Below, in pieces: positions 1 to 4,480 of a DNA stretch of 7,504 bases (its first letter is position 1; each line of letters begins with the position of its first letter). The position numbers and the translations under genes were made by a program. Location of the stretch: positions 1-7,504 of the forward strand of contig JAODGL010000132.1 in the NCBI GenBank assembly GCA_025464585.1, read 5' to 3'. This DNA is from Methanosarcinales archaeon. Its GTDB lineage: Archaea > Halobacteriota > Syntropharchaeia > Alkanophagales > Methanospirareceae. A model generated the notes under the pieces. It searched no databases. It was not told the origin of the DNA and saw only the letters and a program-made list of their open reading frames with translations.

Positions 1-126
1 GAGATATGCAAGTGGAGTGGGCAGGAAATAATTAGCACCTTCATATTGCCAGGCACCTTAACGATGAAAGAGATACCGGACAGATATCTCATTAAAGCAA
101 GAGAGATTGGTAGGAGGATTAAATAA
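1..126 (+). CDS. 3' end of an unidentified convergent gene (partial)
   Basis: Reading frame 1 is open from the window edge to TAA at 124-126, giving 41 residues that include STFILPGTLTMKEIPDRYLI and end in KAREIGRRIK. I do not recognise the family. It is unlikely to be a shadow because no gene lies opposite. The composition is protein-like, with a helical, basic C-terminus. The stop overlaps the next ATG as TAATG, with AGGAGG inside the last codons, the usual arrangement of tightly packed genes. It converges on atpB. Confidence 0.55.
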   Translation, partial: EICKWSGQEIISTFILPGTLTMKEIPDRYLIKAREIGRRIK

Positions 127-209
127 TGGCGGTAACATCGCCTAACAGAGCGTATCTGGCTTCGTGCCTTTGGCACTTCGCACAAACCTGCCTGCGGTGG
201 ATTCCGTGA
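126..209 (+). pseudogene. Short ORF with strong RBS, possibly the truncated start of a gene
   Basis: ATG at 126-128 overlaps the preceding TAA (TAATG) and has a near-perfect AGGAGG at 112-117, 8 nt upstream, so ribosomes should start here. The frame ends at TGA 207-209 after 27 residues (MAVTSPNRAYLASCLWHF and on), 13 nt short of the atpB stop. After about residue 11 the sequence is unlike ordinary coding: it carries the hairpin at 164-176 and a CCTGCCTGCGG string. The start may be all that is left of a longer gene, or this may be a genuine tiny ORF. Function unknown. Confidence 0.35.
164..176. repeat. Small perfect inverted repeat (GTGCC-TTT-GGCAC)
   Basis: GTGCC at 164-168 and GGCAC at 172-176 pair perfectly around a 3-nt loop. 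The flanks TTC/TTC and a nearby CGCAC give it a repeat-like look, and CCTGCCTGCGG follows at 188-198. It lies between two convergent genes, where dispersed palindromic repeats and terminators often occur. Only one copy is present in this window, so membership of a repeat family cannot be shown. Confidence 0.4.
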
Positions 210-222
210 AAAACAAATTTTC
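208..222 (-). terminator. Candidate T-rich terminator after atpB
   Basis: Directly after the atpB stop the minus strand reads GAAAATTTGTTTTTC, a T-rich stretch of the kind that releases archaeal RNA polymerase. There is no strong hairpin just before it. Its position at the end of a run of genes facing a convergent gene favours a terminator role, but this is a weak motif. Confidence 0.3.
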
Positions 223-3200
223 TTACTCTCCCGCTTTCCTATATCTCGGATGGTATTTCTTTATTATGTGCTCGTCTATCCGCTTAAGCTCTCCTTCAGG
301 CAGCGTCGCCAACAAATCCCAGCCGATGTCCAATGTCTCCTCAATACTCCGGTCTTCGTTTCTACCCTGTGTAACAAACCTGCGCTCAAACTCATCTGCA
401 AATTCCAGATACCCTCTATCTCTACTTGTCAGCGCCTCCTCGCCTACCACCGCCACGAGGTCACGCATGTCCCTGCCTTCTGCATAACCCGCATAAAGCT
501 GATTGGATACACCAGCATGGTCCTCTCTCGTCTTTCTCGGACCTATTCCTTCATCCATCAATCTTGACAACGAAGGCAAAACGTCCACCGGCGGATATAT
601 ACCTCTTCTGTGCAGGTCGCGCGAAAGAACGAACTGCCCCTCGGTAATATACCCCGTAAGGTCGGGTATAGGATGCGTTATGTCGTCATCGGGCATACTT
701 AAGATGGGTATCTGCGTAATAGAGCCTTTTCGACCTCTTATCCGTCCTGCGCGTTCGTAATTCATTGACAAATCGGTGTACATGTATCCAGGATAGCCCC
801 TTCTTCCCGGAACTTCCTCACGTGCCGCAGCTATCTCCCGAAGTGCCTCACAATTCGATACAATAAGTCCATTCTCCACCACAAAATTATGATCCGGCAC
901 CACTGTCACATCATATACAAACTCTACCCCGGAGTCTACCTCCTTCTTTTCAGAAACTTCATCAAGGTAAAAATCGTCCTGTATCAGGTCTTCAATCTTT
1001 TCCAATTCTTTATCTTCACCAGGTAAGGCTCTCTTTATGCTGCACAGCCATTCAGAAAACTGTTCTTTACAAGCTCTTTTCTTCCCTCTTTCCACCTCGG
1101 AGAGAAAACCCGTCTTTTTTGTTATCTTCTTCATTGTAATATTATATTTCTCCCTTAGTCTTCTCATTAATTTCCCACAGATTCGCGGTGCAACATCGAA
1201 CGCAGAGCCGACCATTCTACACGAACTCTTGTACATCCCCTCTATTTCGCGTAATCTCTTCTCTTTCTCAGGATGTCGCGTCCCTATCCTTTCGATGAAC
1301 CTCATTATATCCCTTTCCCCACCTATCACCACGTCGTAGACCATGCCCTCCTTAAACCCTTTAGAAAACCTATTCACAAGCCTGCTTCTTATTCCTAACC
1401 TAATCAGTAATTGCCGAATTCTTTTCGCCACCACTCCTTTCTTACTTGTAAATACTACTCTCCCCGAATTGGACCTAAGTATTCTGCTACTTCCATCACC
1501 ATCCAGATAACCCTGTAAAAACGCAGCTATTAGACCCTCCTCAAGCTTAAATATCGGTTTTAAAAAGGCATTTTCCCCTTCCTCCGTCAAACCTAACTGC
1601 TTTACGAGATTGAAAATCAATATGCTTTCTATTCTTGCTATATCCACACCTGATTTATTCTTGAATTTCCGAACCTCCAAACCCCCGAATCGCTCTTCCA
1701 TTATCCCCGCATACCTATCCATCAGTTCTTTGTTCCTGTTTGAAAAATCAACCCTGTATATGCCTTCTTCCCTGTTCTCCATCAAACTTCCATCCGAAGC
1801 AATCAAACCCAACACATATAGGAAATCTCCATCCACTTCCTCGTTCAGCAAACACAAAGATCTCTTACCCGCAGTTATCGATACTTCTTTGATACCTTGC
1901 ACGCTCTTCTCCTCCTCCCATATTTTTTTGAACTCTTCCTTTGTGAACCCGCTCTTTCCATCAGTAAGATGCGCATATTTTATACCCAGCCTTTCGGATG
2001 CTTCTTTTAGCGTCCCATATTTCTTCTTAAGCGATGCTTTTATCTTCTCTTCCTCTCCTTTTGAGAGGTGGAAATAGATTCCGGGTATGGAAACGAAAGA
2101 GCCAATCACTAAATCCAGATAAGAAGGATTCCAGGGATTTTTCAATTCTATACTCGAGCGGAAATACAATGCATCTCCTTCTTTTATTTTTGCCGCTTCC
2201 ATCATCTTTTTACCGCCTCCAGTGTCTGCCAGTATCTTATGGTCAGCAGTGCATCTTATCACCGTTCCACCTCTTGTCTTTAACTCTATCATTTTCTCAG
2301 GCGCCTTTACCTTTTGCACTGATATTATTCTGCCAATATTCTTCTTTGCACCACTCCACGATTGAATGGCTAATCCTGAAGGTAAATCTAACCGTGGATT
2401 TTGTCCATAGAAAGATTCTACGAAATCTCTTATTCTCGCTATCGTCCCATCACCAAATATGATTTCCGTCGAACCCTCAAGACAGTAGTTCGTCATATCC
2501 GTAAGAATAACGAGAATATGCATATCATATTCATAAGCGAGGAATTCAGCGGTTGTCAACGCCATTCTCGGCGTTATTACACGCTCAATTGCAGGGTCAT
2601 CCGCTAAATTAAGGAACGCAACCATTCTTTCGATTGCACCCGTGCGTTCAAAATCGCGCATAAAAAACGAAGCCTCCTCATGCGTAATCCCCATTGCCGC
2701 AAACACAACGGAGAAAGGCTCCCCAGTAGTTAACACTTTCGCCTGCCTCGCTATCTGTGCCGCAAGCACATTATGCGGCATCCCGGCACCGGAGAATATC
2801 GGCAACTTCTGCCCACGCACCAACGTGTTCATTCCGTCAATAGTGGAAATGCCGGTTTGAATGAACTCGCGGGGATAATCACGAGCAGCAGGATTTATTG
2901 CGTCACCCGTAACAGGGAGCCTGTCTTCTGCTATCACTTCCGGACCTCCATCTATGGGTCTGCCCAAACCATCGAAAAAGCGACCGACCATATCTTGTGA
3001 AACGCTTATTCTCATTATATCACCGGTAAATCTCACCTTCGTCTTCGATGTGTCTATTCCAGAGGTGCCTTCAAAGACCTGAACCACTGCAAGTCCCTTA
3101 CTCGCTTCCAGCACCTGCCCGGTCTTCTCTTCTCCGCCCGGTGTCACTATCTTCACTACTTCGCCATACGAAACACCTTCTACTTCTTCTACCACGATTA

Positions 3201-3258
3201 AAGGACCCGCTGCTTCTTTTATCGTTGTGTACTCACGTGCTGAAATATCTATTGCCAT
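223..3258 (-). CDS. atpB: A-type ATP synthase subunit B (regulatory), with in-frame intein
   Basis: Non-catalytic nucleotide-binding subunit that alternates with subunit A in the A3B3 head of the archaeal ATP synthase. The gene is complete: ATG at 3256-3258 with GAGGTGA 6 nt upstream, TAA at 223-225. The 1011-residue precursor minus a 544-residue intein (259-802) leaves 467 residues, the normal family size. Landmarks: N-terminal beta barrel to about 75; GRFFDGLGRPIDGGP at 92-106; FIQTGISTIDGMNTLVRGQK at 132-151; degenerate P-loop region PIFSGAGMPHN at 153-163; Walker B strand HILVILTDMTNY at 247-258. The intein follows, then CEALREIAAAREEVPGRRGYPGYMYTDL at 803-830, NYERAGRI at 833-840, SMPDDDITHPIPDLTGYITEGQ at 854-875 and C-terminal KKYHPRYRKAGE. 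It is separated from atpA by three reading frames rather than adjacent, and no atpD follows. Confidence 0.97.
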   Translation of the reverse strand: MAIDISAREYTTIKEAAGPLIVVEEVEGVSYGEVVKIVTPGGEEKTGQVLEASKGLAVVQVFEGTSGIDTSKTKVRFTGDIMRISVSQDMVGRFFDGLGRPIDGGPEVIAEDRLPVTGDAINPAARDYPREFIQTGISTIDGMNTLVRGQKLPIFSGAGMPHNVLAAQIARQAKVLTTGEPFSVVFAAMGITHEEASFFMRDFERTGAIERMVAFLNLADDPAIERVITPRMALTTAEFLAYEYDMHILVILTDMTNYCLEGSTEIIFGDGTIARIRDFVESFYGQNPRLDLPSGLAIQSWSGAKKNIGRIISVQKVKAPEKMIELKTRGGTVIRCTADHKILADTGGGKKMMEAAKIKEGDALYFRSSIELKNPWNPSYLDLVIGSFVSIPGIYFHLSKGEEEKIKASLKKKYGTLKEASERLGIKYAHLTDGKSGFTKEEFKKIWEEEKSVQGIKEVSITAGKRSLCLLNEEVDGDFLYVLGLIASDGSLMENREEGIYRVDFSNRNKELMDRYAGIMEERFGGLEVRKFKNKSGVDIARIESILIFNLVKQLGLTEEGENAFLKPIFKLEEGLIAAFLQGYLDGDGSSRILRSNSGRVVFTSKKGVVAKRIRQLLIRLGIRSRLVNRFSKGFKEGMVYDVVIGGERDIMRFIERIGTRHPEKEKRLREIEGMYKSSCRMVGSAFDVAPRICGKLMRRLREKYNITMKKITKKTGFLSEVERGKKRACKEQFSEWLCSIKRALPGEDKELEKIEDLIQDDFYLDEVSEKKEVDSGVEFVYDVTVVPDHNFVVENGLIVSNCEALREIAAAREEVPGRRGYPGYMYTDLSMNYERAGRIRGRKGSITQIPILSMPDDDITHPIPDLTGYITEGQFVLSRDLHRRGIYPPVDVLPSLSRLMDEGIGPRKTREDHAGVSNQLYAGYAEGRDMRDLVAVVGEEALTSRDRGYLEFADEFERRFVTQGRNEDRSIEETLDIGWDLLATLPEGELKRIDEHIIKKYHPRYRKAGE
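853..2484 (-). mobile_element. Intein in atpB next to Walker B (544 aa) with LAGLIDADG homing endonuclease
   Basis: In-frame intein between Tyr258 and Cys803 of the precursor (ILTDMTNY / CEALREI). Splicing parts: Cys259 with block A (CLEGSTEIIFGDGT); block B TADH at 337-340; block F VYDVTVVPDHNFV at 781-793; block G ENGLIVSN ending Ser801-Asn802; +1 residue Cys803, the native conserved Cys of the subunit. The penultimate residue is Ser instead of the usual His. Some functional inteins lack that His, so splicing remains likely. The endonuclease lies at about 475-680 (nt 1219-1836), with motifs FLYVLGLIASDGSL (479-492) and AAFLQGYLDGDGSS (578-591) and acidic Asp489 and Asp588. Helix-turn-helix-like stretches lie before it (about 411-447, with YGTLKEASERLGIKYAHLT) and after it (about 695-741, with NITMKKITKKTGFLSEVERG), possibly helping DNA recognition. 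Boundaries are secure because the flanking exteins join perfectly. Confidence 0.95.
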
Positions 3259-3314
3259 TTTATTTCACCTCTTTTTCATACTCTCTTTTTCTTTTTGATT
3301 CCATTTATATGCCC
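3259..3314 (-). promoter_or_regulatory. atpB 5' region: strong RBS, possible TATA element, 14-codon remnant ORF
   Basis: GAGGTGA at 3265-3271 lies 6 nt before the atpB ATG and fixes its start. GCATATAAAT (about 3303-3312) is a possible TATA box some 50 nt upstream, in a position that would allow atpB its own short leader. A 14-codon frame reading MESKRKREYEKEVK lies between the HEPN-like stop and atpB, and its last codons overlap the ribosome binding site. It looks more like a remnant or chance frame than a gene. Confidence 0.5.
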
Positions 3315-3977
3315 TCATATCTCACTATTTCTTCTTTCTTGGTAGGTAAAGCTCACAACAGGTTTAGGACATATGTGGGGATATACTAAAAATTGGATAG
3401 TTTCTCCACAGTTATTGCAATCAATAGGAATGACATTTCCAATATAAAACTTTTCTTTATTACCAGTTAGATTTATTTCATTTTTGCATTTTTCACATAC
3501 GATACGTTCATTATGCCCTTCAAAAGGCCATAAAAGATTTAAAAATTTAGAAACGTGCCTTATAGCTTCTAAAGCGTCTTTATTCTCAATTTCTTTTTCT
3601 TCATGAATCAAATTTCTTAAGATTCTAAATCCGTGTGCTAACTCCTTTTTATTTCCTAACCATTTATCAGCCCAATCAATAAGTTCATTGAGGTTGCAAT
3701 TTCTTGTTCCTTTTTTCATCTTTTTTATACATTCCCCCTTTTCTTCAACGCGGTATTTTTGTTTTAGAGCAATTTCAAAACATTTTACTATAACTGTTAC
3801 AGCAGAGTTCGAAAGACCAAAGAGATAACAATTTAAACCTTCGGCATAAAACACATTTCCAGCTTTTAAACTGTTAAAGAATTCATAGGGTATAATTATA
3901 TTTGCATTCTTTATATTTTCTAAATTTTTTGCATGATTATTGAATAGTTCCTCTAAATTTGCGCGAAGTTTCTTCAT
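3315..3977 (-). CDS. HEPN/DUF4145-like protein with C-terminal zinc knuckle, hypothetical
   Basis: A 220-residue protein of unknown exact function, with no signal peptide or membrane segment. The N-terminal two thirds are helical. AEGLNCYLFGLSNSAVTVIVKCFEIAL (45-71) followed by HGFRILRNLIHEEKEIENKDAL (115-136) resembles the two signature helices of HEPN/DUF4145 domains. Some HEPN members are RNases with an Rx4-6H motif. Here Arg118 and His125 are in Rx6H spacing, while Arg121-Asn122 and His125 are in Rx3H, so catalysis is uncertain. The C-terminal part has CEKC (161-164) and CNNC (187-190), a probable zinc-binding site. The start at 3977 has GGGATGG at 3982-3988 upstream. The gene is clearly more A+T-rich than atpA and atpB and sits where atpB normally follows atpA, so recent acquisition is likely. 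HEPN assignment is by motif resemblance. Confidence 0.6.
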   Translation of the reverse strand: MKKLRANLEELFNNHAKNLENIKNANIIIPYEFFNSLKAGNVFYAEGLNCYLFGLSNSAVTVIVKCFEIALKQKYRVEEKGECIKKMKKGTRNCNLNELIDWADKWLGNKKELAHGFRILRNLIHEEKEIENKDALEAIRHVSKFLNLLWPFEGHNERIVCEKCKNEINLTGNKEKFYIGNVIPIDCNNCGETIQFLVYPHICPKPVVSFTYQERRNSEI

Positions 3978-4001
3978 TTTTCCATCCCTTTAGCTTGTAT
4001 C

Positions 4002-4094
4002 CTAAGTTTCGAATATAAAAACTTTCGATAAATCATTAATATCCCATGCCTTTTGTTCATTCTCTCTGTAATCCTTTATATTCGCTCTTATCAT
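4002..4094 (-). CDS. Possible small ORF, 30 aa, unknown function
   Basis: ATG at 4092-4094, stop TAG at 4002-4004. The product reads MIRANIKDYRENEQKAWDIN followed by DLSKVFIFET. It begins 2 nt after the acylphosphatase stop codon and has a strong ribosome binding site, GAGGTGA at 4104-4110, 9 nt before the ATG, the same core as the atpB site. It ends 24 nt before the start of the HEPN-like gene. The peptide is charged, lacks a hydrophobic segment, and matches nothing I recognise. It may be a real small protein, a leader, or the start of a gene cut down by deletion. The ribosome binding site and tight packing support translation. The short length keeps confidence low. Confidence 0.4.
   Translation of the reverse strand: MIRANIKDYRENEQKAWDINDLSKVFIFET
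4004..4027 (-). promoter_or_regulatory. Candidate promoter (BRE/TATA) and overlapping inverted repeat upstream of the HEPN-like gene
   Basis: On the minus strand CGAAAG (4022-4027) is followed directly by TTTTTATATTC (4011-4021), a good match in order and composition to an archaeal BRE plus TATA box. The TATA centre is about 39 nt before the ATG at 3977, which would put a transcript start near 3990 and leave a leader of about 13 nt. An inverted repeat, AAGTTT at 4004-4009 and AAACTT at 4019-4024 with a 9-nt spacer, overlaps the TATA element. It could be an operator or a small hairpin. This is motif reading only; AT-rich DNA gives false TATA boxes. Confidence 0.4.
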
Positions 4095-4096
4095 TT

Positions 4097-4480
4097 TTAT
4101 TTCTCACCTCTATTCTTGTTTATCAATGAAACAGTATTTACCAGATGCTTTAAAAGGGAATTGATAAAATCAAATCCTTCTGCATGCTCATCTTCATAAC
4201 TGCCTCTTTTAATCTCGAAATACTCGAATTCGCCTGTTGGCTCTTTGAACTGAACAGAAACCTCGCCCACCTTTATCAACGGGTCGCCTTCTATCCTTAT
4301 TTGTTTTATGAACTTTTTTACCGTTTCTTCGTCCCCTTCACAAACTATTTTAACGTCATACGGTTTCAAATTCTCTACGAAGCCCTTTTTGTTCAACTTA
4401 CGAGCTATCTTTTCCACTGTATCTCTGTATCCTACCCTTTGCACTTCACCCTTTGCAATAATCGTCGCCCTTGTTTGCAT
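4097..4480 (-). CDS. Acylphosphatase-like protein with C-terminal extension
   Basis: Small cytoplasmic protein of the acylphosphatase fold, a family that hydrolyses carboxyl-phosphate bonds such as acetyl phosphate or 1,3-bisphosphoglycerate. The phosphate loop reads KGEVQRVGYRD at residues 10-20. The candidate catalytic pair is Arg19 and Asn37 (GFVEN at 33-37), 18 residues apart as in well-studied acylphosphatases (Arg23/Asn41). The usual VQGV is VQRV here, so a loop glycine is replaced by arginine. The acylphosphatase core ends near residue 92. About 35 further residues (EDEHAEGFDFINSLLKHL and on) form a likely helix absent from the roughly 90-residue standard enzyme. I chose the ATG at 4478-4480 over the GTG one codon upstream because GGAGG lies 7 nt before it and it overlaps the atpA stop as TGATG, which suggests translational coupling. 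Substrate unknown; a link to ATP synthase is suggested only by position. Confidence 0.85.
   Translation of the reverse strand: MQTRATIIAKGEVQRVGYRDTVEKIARKLNKKGFVENLKPYDVKIVCEGDEETVKKFIKQIRIEGDPLIKVGEVSVQFKEPTGEFEYFEIKRGSYEDEHAEGFDFINSLLKHLVNTVSLINKNRGEK

Noticed and set aside
164..176. Hairpin as an intrinsic terminator for the plus-strand gene
   Set aside because: A 5-bp stem without an adjacent T-run is weak, and hairpin terminators are not the usual archaeal mechanism. I kept it only as an inverted repeat.
1610..2462. Two long plus-strand open frames (1610-2077 and 2034-2462) opposite the atpB intein
   Set aside because: Their products are rich in Ser, Leu, Pro and Phe, as expected from the complement of Lys/Glu-rich coding DNA. 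The minus strand here carries clear intein motifs, so these are antisense shadows.
3048..3389. Plus-strand open frame of 113 codons across the atpB start
   Set aside because: It overlaps the atpB start, its ribosome binding site and the HEPN-like gene end. The product is low in complexity (Leu/Ser/Pro runs) with no recognisable domain.
3315..4094. A toxin-antitoxin pair formed by the 30-codon ORF and the HEPN-like gene
   Set aside because: The small ORF has no antitoxin-like domain and the HEPN active-site spacing is atypical. The pairing is only positional, so I did not call it a system.
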